Positions 17,050 through 25,245 of a DNA stretch of 64,000 nucleotides are shown here, one piece after another. Origin of the DNA: Psychromicrobium silvestre (lineage in GTDB: Bacteria; Actinomycetota; Actinomycetes; Actinomycetales; Micrococcaceae); NCBI RefSeq assembly GCF_013408295.1, contig NZ_JACBYQ010000001.1:1426001-1490000 (forward strand). The letters run 5' to 3'. Numbering within the stretch: position 1 is the stretch's first letter; each line of letters starts with the position of its first letter. Both the position numbers and the translations under genes were made by a program. Below the pieces are notes generated by a model. It ran no database searches, was not told the DNA's origin, and worked only from the letters and a program-made list of their open reading frames with translations.

Positions 17050-18170
17050 AGCAAGCCGCCGCTGCCACGATTCAGGCTTCACGAGAACGACTCATCGGCC
17101 TCTCGGAGCGCATCCACTCGCACCCCGAAACGGCATGGCAAGAGCACCGTGCAGCCGAGTGGGTGGGCCAAGCCCTCGCTGAATCGGGGTTCACCGTCAC
17201 CAACAAATATCTTGGTTTGGAAACCGCTCTCTTCGCGAAGACCGGTACCGGCCAGTTCCGGATTGGCCTGTGCGCGGAGTACGACGCCTTACCTGGTCTA
17301 GGCCACGCCTGCGGGCACAACCTCATCGCCGCAATCGCAGTAGGTGCTGCGATCGCTCTAGCACCCCTGGCCGATGAACTCGACGCCACCATTGAGGTCT
17401 ACGGCACCCCGGCCGAGGAAGGCGGCGGTGGCAAGATCGAAATGCTGAAGCGAGGCGCTTTCAAAGGTTTAGACCTAGCAATGATGGCGCATCCGGCACC
17501 CCTGGACGCGGCCGGAGAGAAATCCGTAGCGGTCTCCCACAGCCACCTGAGCTACCACGGGAAGGCTGCGCACGCGGCTGCCTTTCCCGAGCACGGAGTC
17601 AATGCGGCGGACGCCTTCACCATTGCCCAGGTGTCCATCGGATTGCTGCGCCAACAACTCCCTTCCACAGCCCGAGTTCACGGAGTTGTAACCAACGGTG
17701 GCGACGCTCCCAATGCGATCCCGGAACACACCGAGGGGCGCTGGTACGTTCGTGCTCCCACCCTGGCAGCGCTCGCCGAAATCGCCCCCAAGGTGCGTAG
17801 ATGTTTCGAGGCTGGTGCCCTGGCGACAGGATGCGAGCTAGAGATCATCCCCGAGAGCGAACCCTACGCAGAGCTTCGCGTCGACGAGGCAGCACTGGCG
17901 GCCTATCTGCAAAATGCCGAAGCACTTGGACGGCACTTTGCCACCGAGGGCTCCGCGGTTCAGATGAATCGAGTGTCCACCGATATGGGAAACGTCTCCC
18001 ACGTGGTGCCGACGATTCACCCCTATATCGGTATTGGCTCGCTGCCTGCCTTGAACCACCAGAAGGAATTCGCGGCACACTGCGTGGGGCCTGCCGCCGA
18101 ACTCGCCATCACGGATGCCGCCACCGCCCTGGCCTGGACCGCAATCGATATGGCTCAAGTTCGAGGCTAG
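17046..18170 (+). CDS. M20 family metallo-amidohydrolase
   Basis: A 374-residue M20 peptidase/amidohydrolase of the AbgB/hippurate-hydrolase type. Metal ligands and motifs: AEYDALPGLGHACGHN (residues 77-92), TPAEEGGGG near 124-132 with the catalytic Glu, and MMAHP near 155. It should cleave an amide bond of an N-acyl amino acid or carbamoyl compound. It is translationally coupled to DUF1028 and RidA, which points to hydrolysis of a nitrogenous intermediate of this pathway. Confidence 0.88.
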   Translation: MKQAAAATIQASRERLIGLSERIHSHPETAWQEHRAAEWVGQALAESGFTVTNKYLGLETALFAKTGTGQFRIGLCAEYDALPGLGHACGHNLIAAIAVGAAIALAPLADELDATIEVYGTPAEEGGGGKIEMLKRGAFKGLDLAMMAHPAPLDAAGEKSVAVSHSHLSYHGKAAHAAAFPEHGVNAADAFTIAQVSIGLLRQQLPSTARVHGVVTNGGDAPNAIPEHTEGRWYVRAPTLAALAEIAPKVRRCFEAGALATGCELEIIPESEPYAELRVDEAALAAYLQNAEALGRHFATEGSAVQMNRVSTDMGNVSHVVPTIHPYIGIGSLPALNHQKEFAAHCVGPAAELAITDAATALAWTAIDMAQVRG

Positions 18171-18979
18171 TCCTCAGTTGTGGGCACCGCCGCCAGAACT
18201 GGCAGGTCCAGACTGAGGGATCGAGCGTCCCAAATACCGAAGAGGGCACCGCCAGGGTCTTGCAGTAAGGCGTAGTCCCCTGTCGGGGTTTCCATCCTGG
18301 GCACCACAACCCAGGCGCCCAGCGCGGTCGCTCGCTCAATTCCCGCGTCAACCTCGGTGAAGTGGAGGTACGGTATCCACTGATCGGGGATCGCCGGATC
18401 GACAAATGAGCTCATGTCGATCACACCGGCGAGATGCCGTCCTTGCGAGCAGAATTTCACATAGTCAATGGGCTCGCCGAACGAAGGGTCGTCAGCGTGC
18501 CCATCGGGCTGGATGTCTACTTCCATCCGGAACGCCGCGGAATAGAAGGCGGTCGCTTCATCGACGTGCCGGGTATAGAGGTCAGCAAGGGGAATGTCCC
18601 CCTGCGTGACCGACCTGTTCTCGGCCGCTTCGGCTTGAACGACGGCGAACTGGGCGCCTTGCGGATCTTCCAGGAGCCCCCAGTCATCCTCCACCGAGCT
18701 AGCTAGTTCCCGTGCGCCCAGTGCCAGGCACGCCGAAACCGCGGCAGCTAAGTCGGTGACACCGAAGGCGATCGTCCACGGACTAGTCCCCGGCCGCCGT
18801 CGCACCTTCAGATTGAGTGGCTTCGTTGCAACCCGAACTGCATTCGAACTGCCACCGGATTCCCGCTGTCCATGGTGGCGGGTCATGGTGGAGTAGAAGG
18901 CACGGGCGGCATCTGGATCGGCCGCATCGATGCGGACTCCGCGCACCCCAACCGACCTAAAGGTCTGTTCGCTGTTCAT
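18167..18979 (-). CDS. Two-domain VOC (glyoxalase-like) protein
   Basis: About 270 residues in two VOC modules. The first (GVRIDAADPDAARAFYSTM, EDPQGAQFAV) and second (ADLYTRHVDEATAFYSAAF, LQDPGGALFGIWD) each have the paired beta-alpha-beta-beta-beta pattern. The start MNSEQTF at 18979 follows GGGAGCTAAGG. Its 5' end overlaps the 3' end of the pucR gene by 23 bp, so both are likely read from one leftward transcript. VOC proteins include dioxygenases, isomerases and binding proteins; the role here is unknown. The convergent M20 gene overlaps its 3' end by 4 bp. Confidence 0.85.
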   Translation of the reverse strand: MNSEQTFRSVGVRGVRIDAADPDAARAFYSTMTRHHGQRESGGSSNAVRVATKPLNLKVRRRPGTSPWTIAFGVTDLAAAVSACLALGARELASSVEDDWGLLEDPQGAQFAVVQAEAAENRSVTQGDIPLADLYTRHVDEATAFYSAAFRMEVDIQPDGHADDPSFGEPIDYVKFCSQGRHLAGVIDMSSFVDPAIPDQWIPYLHFTEVDAGIERATALGAWVVVPRMETPTGDYALLQDPGGALFGIWDARSLSLDLPVLAAVPTTED

Positions 18980-20111
18980 CCTTAGCTCCCCTCTGCTCAT
19001 TCTTCACCAGACTATCGATGCCACCGGCCAGGCTGCGGATAGCTACCCAAAAATGCATCCGGCCATTGAACGTGTCCGGGGACCAGCCGGTCAGCTTGGT
19101 GATCAAGTTCAACCGATACCGCAGGGTGTTTCGGTGCACATAAAGTCGGGTGGATGCTTCCGAAACCGAACTATCGCACTCAAGATAGACGGTGAGCGAA
19201 TGGAGCAGGTCCCCTCCAGTCTCGCGATCGTGCGCGGTCAGCGGCTCCAGCGCGTGGGTGGCTAGCTCGCGAATGGGCAGCGTGTTAGCCCGGCCAAGCA
19301 ATAAATTCCCCAAGTTGAAGGGACGGGCACGGCGAAGACCCCCTCGACTAGCGGCGTCTTGCGCCTGGTGGTAACTCATGGTGAGGGTCAAGGGGTCAGA
19401 TACGGCATGCCCGATTCCCACCGAGGCCGCCGGATCTTTCTCCCGTAGGTGCTGCAATAAGATTTTGGCCATTGCCTCCACCGAATCGGAATCCGGCACC
19501 ACGAGGACGACGTCGTCCTCAATGGTGGCGCGAACATAAGGGTCTCCGCTGCCGAACAGGAGAGAGTGCAAATTCGACGGTCGGGTCTGTATTCTCGCGG
19601 TCGGCACGGATGATCGGCCCACGATCACCAAGTATCGATGCTCGTCGCTGAGCGAGATCCCGATCGAATGCAGACGTTCCAGAGCCTCAGCTCCACGGAT
19701 CCGGCTGGCAAAAATATCCTCCAAGACCTGCCCGGCGAGCTCTCTCCTACCTATCAGCAGCGCCTGGAGCCGGGCAAGTTCCAGCGAGGCAAGTTCCGCT
19801 GCAACCTGGAACATCGGGTGGTGACCGGTATCCGATCGGACGGCGAGCAGTGCCACCAAATCGCCCTGCAACATCACGGGTTGCACCACACAAGGCGGCG
19901 TCCCGAGCTGCTCAACCCCGGGCTGCCAGGCGCGGAGTTCCTGAAGCGGCCACTGTGCCCTGGTGGGAGCTGAGGCCAGCAGGCTCCCTCGGAGATCGAC
20001 GAATGCCGCGGGTCCTGAGGCGACTCGGCGCAACACAGTTACCATCCCCGCTAGTCCGGTGCCATCGGTGAGCGCTTGGCTCATCGCGAGCACGTCGTTG
20101 ATACTACTCAC
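18957..20111 (-). CDS. PucR/CdaR family transcriptional regulator
   Basis: A 384-residue regulator with the PucR-type layout. A GAF-like N-terminal half is followed by a GGDEF-like central domain (SVGIGHAVSDPLTLTMSYHQA near residue 255) and a C-terminal PucR HTH (ECDSSVSEASTRLYVHRNTLRYRLNLI). It starts at GTG 20111. PucR regulators often control purine, allantoin or other nitrogen-compound use. It is divergent from the SnoaL/demethylase/permease operon and is its most likely controller, which fits the NCS1 permease in that operon. Confidence 0.9.
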   Translation of the reverse strand: MSSINDVLAMSQALTDGTGLAGMVTVLRRVASGPAAFVDLRGSLLASAPTRAQWPLQELRAWQPGVEQLGTPPCVVQPVMLQGDLVALLAVRSDTGHHPMFQVAAELASLELARLQALLIGRRELAGQVLEDIFASRIRGAEALERLHSIGISLSDEHRYLVIVGRSSVPTARIQTRPSNLHSLLFGSGDPYVRATIEDDVVLVVPDSDSVEAMAKILLQHLREKDPAASVGIGHAVSDPLTLTMSYHQAQDAASRGGLRRARPFNLGNLLLGRANTLPIRELATHALEPLTAHDRETGGDLLHSLTVYLECDSSVSEASTRLYVHRNTLRYRLNLITKLTGWSPDTFNGRMHFWVAIRSLAGGIDSLVKNEQRGAKDEQRTDL

Positions 20112-20463
20112 CCGTTACAGCTTTCCTGATTTACCCAGTAAGGCTGTCCTGTCGCGCGACCAACGGACTGGGGCAGCCTTTGGTCGCGTGCACAGTGCGT
20201 GCACCTCGGGCGAAGCGCGAGAGTTGTGACTCAGAGCGGTAGACACCGGATAGGTGTGCGGGACCAAACAGTCTTCAGAAAAGAAACCCGGCATGAAGAA
20301 CCTCTCAACGTACGCGACGCAGGCCCCCTGCCGAACGTGGCTTCACAGAGACCTATCCCGCGCCTAGTGCGAAGCTCAACTCGTTTCACTGCATTTCTGG
20401 CAATACCTAAATGTACTGCGCAACACCGCCGCAGCACACGTGACCGAATGGAGATACCCAACG
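20112..20463. promoter_or_regulatory. pucR / C1-operon divergent regulatory region
   Basis: This 352-bp gene-free region carries a perfect 9-bp inverted repeat, CGCGACCAA (20155-20163) and TTGGTCGCG (20180-20188), then a GTGCAC direct repeat at about 20189-20204. These are candidate PucR binding sites for both directions. No credible ORF on either strand; short open frames lack homology and codon bias. Confidence 0.5.
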
Positions 20464-20826
20464 ATGGATGCGCCCACCGCTATTCGCAAAATCTGCGATG
20501 CCTGGATTGCCGGGGACAACTCAAGAATCGCCGAACTTTTCGCCGAGGACGGCATCTTTGTTGACCCGCTACACGAACGAACGCTGACCGGACCAGCCGA
20601 TATCCTCACGACCAACCAGCCGGGCGTGGACGCCCTGACCGAGGTAACCATCGAGCTGCACCACCTGCTTGGGACCGGAGACCTCGCGCTTGCCGAAGGG
20701 CGGATGTCAGCAAAAATCGTCGCCAACGGCGCCCTGATGGACTTCGAGTTTGCCATGGTAGCCGAGACCAGGGATGGCCTCATCAGCCGCCTGACCGAGT
20801 ATTTCGACACCGCACCTTTGCACTAA
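20464..20826 (+). CDS. SnoaL/NTF2-like protein
   Basis: A 120-residue NTF2-fold protein: N-terminal helices (PTAIRKICDAWIAGDNSRIAELFAEDGIFVD) followed by beta strands ending in GLISRLTEYFDT. The ATG at 20464 follows GGAG by 10 bases; a GTG at 20440 is less likely. It is the first gene of the operon with the DmdA-like demethylase, 41 bp downstream. SnoaL-like proteins include isomerases, hydrolases and small ligand-binding proteins; the specific role cannot be told. Confidence 0.8.
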   Translation: MDAPTAIRKICDAWIAGDNSRIAELFAEDGIFVDPLHERTLTGPADILTTNQPGVDALTEVTIELHHLLGTGDLALAEGRMSAKIVANGALMDFEFAMVAETRDGLISRLTEYFDTAPLH

Positions 20827-20867
20827 CAACCCCCATACCCACCGAACGAAAATCGAGGAATACCGTT

Positions 20868-21983
20868 ATGTCCAATCCACAACGCCAGGCCTTGCGGCCG
20901 CACACCCGTCGCTCCCCTTATGCCGAGCGCACCATTGCGGAGGGCTGCCTCGAATGGGGCGTCTACAACCACACCTATATGCCGTTCGTCTACGATAACG
21001 ACCCGCAAGCCGAGTATGACGCGCTCCTCAACGGGGTGACGCTATGGGACGTGGGCGCCGAGCGACAGGCCGAGTTCCGCGGACCGGACGCACTGAAATT
21101 TGCCGATTATCTTGCACCTCGAGACCTGCTTTCGCTGCCGGTTGGTGGCTGCAAGTACACCCCACTCTGCGACCAGAATGGCAAGATTCTCTCCGAGATC
21201 ATTGTGCTCCGACCGTTCGAGGACGTCGTCTGGTTCTCGCATTCCGACGCCGATATCAGCCTATGGGCTTATGGGCTCGCCCTGGCTGGAAAATTCGACG
21301 TCCAGGTTACTGAGGCCGATGTCGCACCTTTCCAGGTTCAGGGGCCGAAGGCCACCGAAGTACTGGACCCACTCGTTGATGCCGACCTTAGCTCACTCAA
21401 ACGCTTCAATTGCGTCGTTACCAAGCTGGCCGGCGTCGACGTCGTAATCTCTAATACTGGTTGGAGCAAAGGCTCCGGCTACGAGGTCTACCCGATTGGC
21501 ACCGAGCGCGCAGTTGAGGCGTGGGATGCCGTCCGCGAGGCTGGCCGTAAGCATGACATGTTGGTCACCGGACCGAACATTTTCCGTGCCGTCGAACAGG
21601 GAATCCTGGACAGCCAGCACTGCACAAACTCCGATATGGATCTCCTAGAAGCTGGCCTGGGCGGCTTCCTCAACCTGGACAAGAATGACTTCATCGGTCG
21701 CAAGGCATTGCTGGAGGTTCGTAAGGTCGGTCCGGCTCGCAAGACCATTGGCATGGTCTCCGATACCTCGGCGTGGCCGCCGTTCGAAGAGTTCTGGCCG
21801 GTAATGGATGCCACCACAGGCCAGAAGGTCGGCGTTGTGCGCTGGGCAGTGTGGTCTTTCGGCCTCCAGCGCAACATCGCCGTCGCCGTCGTCGACTCTG
21901 CGGCGGCTGAGAACAGTGAGTTCATCATCAAAAGCCCCACCACCGAACATAAGGCGAGTCTCCACAAGATTCCTTTCGTCTAA
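20868..21983 (+). CDS. GcvT/DmdA-like tetrahydrofolate-dependent methyltransferase (demethylase)
   Basis: A 371-residue aminomethyltransferase-fold protein, about the length of DMSP demethylase DmdA. Shared features include Y-rich N-terminus, EYDALLNGVTLWDVGAERQ near residues 45-63, GPDALKFADYL, APRDL, VQGPKATEVLDPL, and SGYEVYP near 200. The family moves a methyl group from the substrate to THF, giving 5-methyl-THF. MTHFR and PurU genes in the same operon fit this. True DMSP use is doubtful because the linked transporter is NCS1 rather than BCCT. A strong hairpin follows the stop codon. Confidence 0.85.
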   Translation: MSNPQRQALRPHTRRSPYAERTIAEGCLEWGVYNHTYMPFVYDNDPQAEYDALLNGVTLWDVGAERQAEFRGPDALKFADYLAPRDLLSLPVGGCKYTPLCDQNGKILSEIIVLRPFEDVVWFSHSDADISLWAYGLALAGKFDVQVTEADVAPFQVQGPKATEVLDPLVDADLSSLKRFNCVVTKLAGVDVVISNTGWSKGSGYEVYPIGTERAVEAWDAVREAGRKHDMLVTGPNIFRAVEQGILDSQHCTNSDMDLLEAGLGGFLNLDKNDFIGRKALLEVRKVGPARKTIGMVSDTSAWPPFEEFWPVMDATTGQKVGVVRWAVWSFGLQRNIAVAVVDSAAAENSEFIIKSPTTEHKASLHKIPFV

Positions 21984-21990
21984 ACAAGCC

Positions 21991-22032
21991 GGCTCCCTCC
22001 GCCTAGAACTACGCCTCTGGGCGGAGGGAGCC
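21991..22032 (+). terminator. Strong hairpin between demethylase and permease genes
   Basis: GGCTCCCTCCGCC (21991-22003) pairs perfectly over 13 bp with GGCGGAGGGAGCC (22020-22032), with a 16-nt loop. Only TTTCC follows, so it may be a partial terminator or a 3'-stabilising hairpin that sets demethylase over permease expression. Confidence 0.7.
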
Positions 22033-22113
22033 TTTCCAAGGCCAGCTTCCGTGAATGCTCGGCGGGTCGCCTGCCTGCACACACCGTCAACGTAGACGTA
22101 TAGGAGTAGGACA

Positions 22114-23544
22114 ATGAGAAAAGCAGGACGCTCGGCAATCGAGACAAGAACCATCGAACACATACCGATTAATGAACGGCATGGCACGTCTCGTCAGATG
22201 TTCACCATCTGGTTCGGCACCGGCTTGACTCTGGTCACCATGACCGCCGGATTTACGGCCACCACTCTGTACGGACTCGCGTGGTGGATGGCCGCTCTGG
22301 CCTTGCTCATCGGCGTCCTGGTCGGTGGTATTGTGCTATCGCTGCACGCCGCTCAAGGACCGCAGACCGGCATCCCGCAGATGCTTCAAACCCGGGCCCA
22401 GTTCGGCTCCTACGGCAGCCTCCTGGTCATCGTGATCGTGGTTTTCAGCTTCGTCGGATTCTTCGCCTCAAACTTGGTCCTCGGCGGCCAGGCGATTGCC
22501 GCCATCTCTCCGATCAATAGCACGACGGGGATCCTGACCATCGGGGTCATTGCCACCATCGCGGCTGCTTTCGGTTACAAGATGATCCATCGCCTCGCTG
22601 GCCTGATGAGCATTTTCGCCGGTATAGCCTTGCTTCTCACGGTCATCTGGGCACTCGGAGTCAACGCGGTCCCAGCCGGCACTTGGAGCGGAGGCGTGTT
22701 CACGGTCATCGGGTTCATGGGCACCGTCTCATTAGCCGCTCTGTGGATGATTTCCTGCGCCCCCTTCGTCTCCGATTACACCCGCTATATGCCCAAGGAC
22801 ACCGGAGTTCGCTCCGCCTTCTGGGCAACCTATGCGGGCTCGTCACTCGGAGCCTTTCTGCCGATGGCGCTCGGTGCTCTGCTGGGCTCGGCACTCGCCG
22901 GCGCCGACGTTGTCAGCGGGCTCTCTGCCGTGACCGGCGGGATCAGCGTCGCCGTCATCATCATTTTTAGCGTCTCCCTGGTTACCCAGTCTGCCGTGCT
23001 GGTGTATTGCGGTGCCCTGTCGACGATCGCCGTTGGGCAGACCTTGTTCAGTCGGTGGACCCCGGGTGCCGGTGCCCGCATCGTCGTCTCGGTGGTGATC
23101 TTTGGGGTATCCGTCATGTTGGCGCTCGCCGGTCAGGCCGAGTTCCTGACGAATTTCACCAACTTCATGCTGATCCTGCTGTGCGTGCTCACTCCGTGGA
23201 CCGCGATCAACTTGATCGACTACTACGTGATTAGACACGGAGAGTATGACCTCGCCGCGATCTTCGAACAGGACGGCGGGAGGTACGGTCGATTCAATCG
23301 ACCCGCGATCATCGCCTACCTCATCGGCATCGCCGTGCAGATCCCGCTGCTCGGCACCCCGATGTATACCGGCCCGGTGGCGGCGGCGATCGGCGGAATC
23401 GATATTTCCTGGGTTGTCGGCCTCATCGTTACTTGCCCGCTCTACCTGATCCTGATGCGGCGGTCCGGGCCTCGAAAAGGTGCGCCGGCTGCGTCCAATG
23501 CGGGCAGTTCCGAACCGGCGGCCTTCGCCTCCGAACAGAGCTAG
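22114..23544 (+). CDS. NCS1 family cytosine/purine-type permease
   Basis: A 476-residue membrane protein with about 12 hydrophobic segments. The NCS1 N-terminal region (WFGTGLTLVTMTAGFTATT), QMLQTRAQFGSYGS, SDYTRYMPKDTG and a late TPWTAINLIDYY are typical of the CodB/PucI/Mhp1 family. Substrates of the family are nucleobases, allantoin, hydantoins, thiamine and pyridoxine-type heterocycles. Being in one operon with a methyl-THF demethylase, it probably imports a methylated N-heterocycle. The ATG at 22114 follows AGGAG by 8 bases. Confidence 0.9.
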   Translation: MRKAGRSAIETRTIEHIPINERHGTSRQMFTIWFGTGLTLVTMTAGFTATTLYGLAWWMAALALLIGVLVGGIVLSLHAAQGPQTGIPQMLQTRAQFGSYGSLLVIVIVVFSFVGFFASNLVLGGQAIAAISPINSTTGILTIGVIATIAAAFGYKMIHRLAGLMSIFAGIALLLTVIWALGVNAVPAGTWSGGVFTVIGFMGTVSLAALWMISCAPFVSDYTRYMPKDTGVRSAFWATYAGSSLGAFLPMALGALLGSALAGADVVSGLSAVTGGISVAVIIIFSVSLVTQSAVLVYCGALSTIAVGQTLFSRWTPGAGARIVVSVVIFGVSVMLALAGQAEFLTNFTNFMLILLCVLTPWTAINLIDYYVIRHGEYDLAAIFEQDGGRYGRFNRPAIIAYLIGIAVQIPLLGTPMYTGPVAAAIGGIDISWVVGLIVTCPLYLILMRRSGPRKGAPAASNAGSSEPAAFASEQS

Positions 23545-23554
23545 CAAGACCTCA

Positions 23555-23621
23555 ATGCCTCAACAGTATCGATGCCTGAACAGTATCGATGCCCAAACAG
23601 AATCGATGCCCGAACAGAAGG
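23555..23621 (+). repeat. Four 17-bp tandem repeats upstream of reductase gene
   Basis: Units begin at 23555, 23572, 23589 and 23606. They follow ATGCC(T/C)(C/G/A)(A)ACAG(T/A)ATCG, with a truncated fourth unit that merges into the GAAGGAG ribosome-binding site of the next gene. The 17-bp period is not codon-sized, and the repeats lie between the permease stop and the next start. Confidence 0.85.
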
Positions 23622-23629
23622 AGCATGAC

Positions 23630-24319
23630 ATGACCACTCCCGAACACGTCCTCGTGGTGTTCTGCCACCCGCTCGAGGACTCATTCGGTGCGGCACTTCT
23701 TGAGCAGTACACCGCTGGACTCCGTGAGTCGGGCCGTACCTACGAAGTCGCTGATCTCTACCGGGAGAACTTCAACCCGGTGTTCCCGGCCGGGGACTAT
23801 ATCCAGTTCGACGGCGGCGAGATGCCTCAGCATATCCGCCAGGAGCAGGCGCGGGTTGAGCGGGCAGACGCGATCGCCATCATTAGCCCCCTGTGGTGGC
23901 TCGGCTTCCCCGCGATGCTCAAGGGCTGGTTCGACCGGGTCTGGAGCTGCGGCTGGGCGTACGAATTCGCCAATGACCCCGACGGCAGTTTGCTACCGCT
24001 GCGACCGTACCGAATCCTGTTCACCACCGGTGGCTCAGCGGGCAGTTTCGCCCGGAACGGCTACGCCGAGGCCCTCGACTCGCTCATCCGGGTCGGGGTG
24101 CTCGGCTGGTGCGGGGTGAGCGAATCAAGTCTCGTCCTGCTGCACGATACCGGAATCGACACCAGCACCACCGATGCCCACCTTGACTTTGTCCGAGCGG
24201 TTGGAGCAGGGCCCATAGTTGACCGGGCACCAACTCCAGACCCCCGGCGCATCACCATCCTCAACTCCCCCGTTCGCGCTCGCAACATACCGGACGCTCC
24301 GACAATGGCCGCGCTTTAG
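23630..24319 (+). CDS. NAD(P)H dehydrogenase, flavodoxin-like fold (Flavodoxin_2)
   Basis: A 229-residue flavodoxin-fold oxidoreductase of the MdaB/quinone-reductase group: HVLVVFCHPLEDSFGAALLEQ at the FMN phosphate loop, SPLWWLGFPAMLKGWFDRVW near 85-105, and FTTGGSAGSF. The ATG at 23630 follows GAAGGAG by 6 bases. It may recycle the MTHFR or monooxygenase electron acceptor, or reduce a pathway quinone/azo intermediate. The last 30 residues are Pro/Arg-rich and not typical of the family. Confidence 0.85.
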   Translation: MTTPEHVLVVFCHPLEDSFGAALLEQYTAGLRESGRTYEVADLYRENFNPVFPAGDYIQFDGGEMPQHIRQEQARVERADAIAIISPLWWLGFPAMLKGWFDRVWSCGWAYEFANDPDGSLLPLRPYRILFTTGGSAGSFARNGYAEALDSLIRVGVLGWCGVSESSLVLLHDTGIDTSTTDAHLDFVRAVGAGPIVDRAPTPDPRRITILNSPVRARNIPDAPTMAAL

Positions 24320-24357
24320 CTATTCAGCGATTGACAATAAATGAAAGGACTCGATCA

Positions 24358-25245
24358 GTGTCACGATCGATTACGCCGGCCAACCGCCAGGCGACTTTGG
24401 AACTCATCAGCGACTACTCGCTGGAGATGACGGCTCGGGATGTTCCCGAACTGATCGAGGCGAAGGACAGCATCCCGGCGGGCACCAAGATCAATGTGAC
24501 CTTCCTGGGCACCGAAGATCTCGAAATGCGGGTTGATGCCGCGAAGGTCGTACGTGCACTCGGCTTTGTTCCGGTCCCGCACATCTCGGCCCGGCGGCTC
24601 GCCTCACGCGCCCAGTTGGAGGAGTTCTTGTCCCGGCTGCAGGCCGTCGGCGCGACCGAGCACGTCTTCGTCGTCGGTGGAGATCCGGCGACCCCGGAAG
24701 GTCCGTATCAGGATTCCTACGGAGTGATTCGTACCGGTCTATTGCGCGACTACGGCGTCAAAGAGGTATCGATTGCTGGCTACCCCGAGGGCCACCCCGA
24801 TATCCCCCAGGACGTCCTCTGGCAAGCACTCGATGATAAATCGCTCGCACTTTCCCAGCAGGGACTTACCGCCACGATCCTCACCCAGTTCACCTTCGAT
24901 ACCAGCCCGGTCCTGGCCTGGATCAACGCGGTCCGCGAGCGCGACATCGACAGCGCTATCCGGGTGGGAACGCCCGGACCCGCTGGAATTAGGCGTCTGC
25001 TCGGTTTCGCCCGACGCTTCGGCATCGGTGCGAACGCGATGATTGTGAAAAAGTACGGCTTCTCACTCACCAATCTGATGGGCACCGCCGGTCCAGACAC
25101 CTTCGTCACCGATCTGTCCGCTTTACTCGCCGCCGAGCCAAGTTCTGGCCCGGTTGGGCTGCATTTCTACACCTTCGGAGGATTGAAAGCATCCAGCGAG
25201 TGGGCCGGACGGTTCACCGCTCTTGCAGAGGAGACCGCCCGATGA
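24358..25245 (+). CDS. metF: Methylenetetrahydrofolate reductase
   Basis: A 295-residue MTHFR (FAD TIM barrel). Visible are the N-terminal SLEMTARD (in place of the E. coli FEFFPP region), VPHISARRL near 75, VVGGDPATPEG with the FAD-contacting loop, VSIAGYPEGHP and TQFTFD. The usual biosynthetic role is methylene-THF to methyl-THF. In this operon, with a methyl-THF-producing demethylase before it and PurU after, it probably runs in the oxidative direction. The GTG at 24358 follows AAAGGA. Stop and next start overlap as ATGA. Confidence 0.85.
   Translation: MSRSITPANRQATLELISDYSLEMTARDVPELIEAKDSIPAGTKINVTFLGTEDLEMRVDAAKVVRALGFVPVPHISARRLASRAQLEEFLSRLQAVGATEHVFVVGGDPATPEGPYQDSYGVIRTGLLRDYGVKEVSIAGYPEGHPDIPQDVLWQALDDKSLALSQQGLTATILTQFTFDTSPVLAWINAVRERDIDSAIRVGTPGPAGIRRLLGFARRFGIGANAMIVKKYGFSLTNLMGTAGPDTFVTDLSALLAAEPSSGPVGLHFYTFGGLKASSEWAGRFTALAEETAR

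Noticed and set aside
20231-20461. Leftward 76-codon frame in the pucR/SnoaL gap
   Set aside because: Irregular Arg/Cys-rich composition, no homology and no ribosome-binding site; treated as noncoding.
20868-21983. Glycine cleavage T-protein (gcvT)
   Set aside because: Length and motifs (LWDVGAERQ, Y-rich N-terminus) fit the DmdA branch better, and no gcvP/gcvH genes are nearby.
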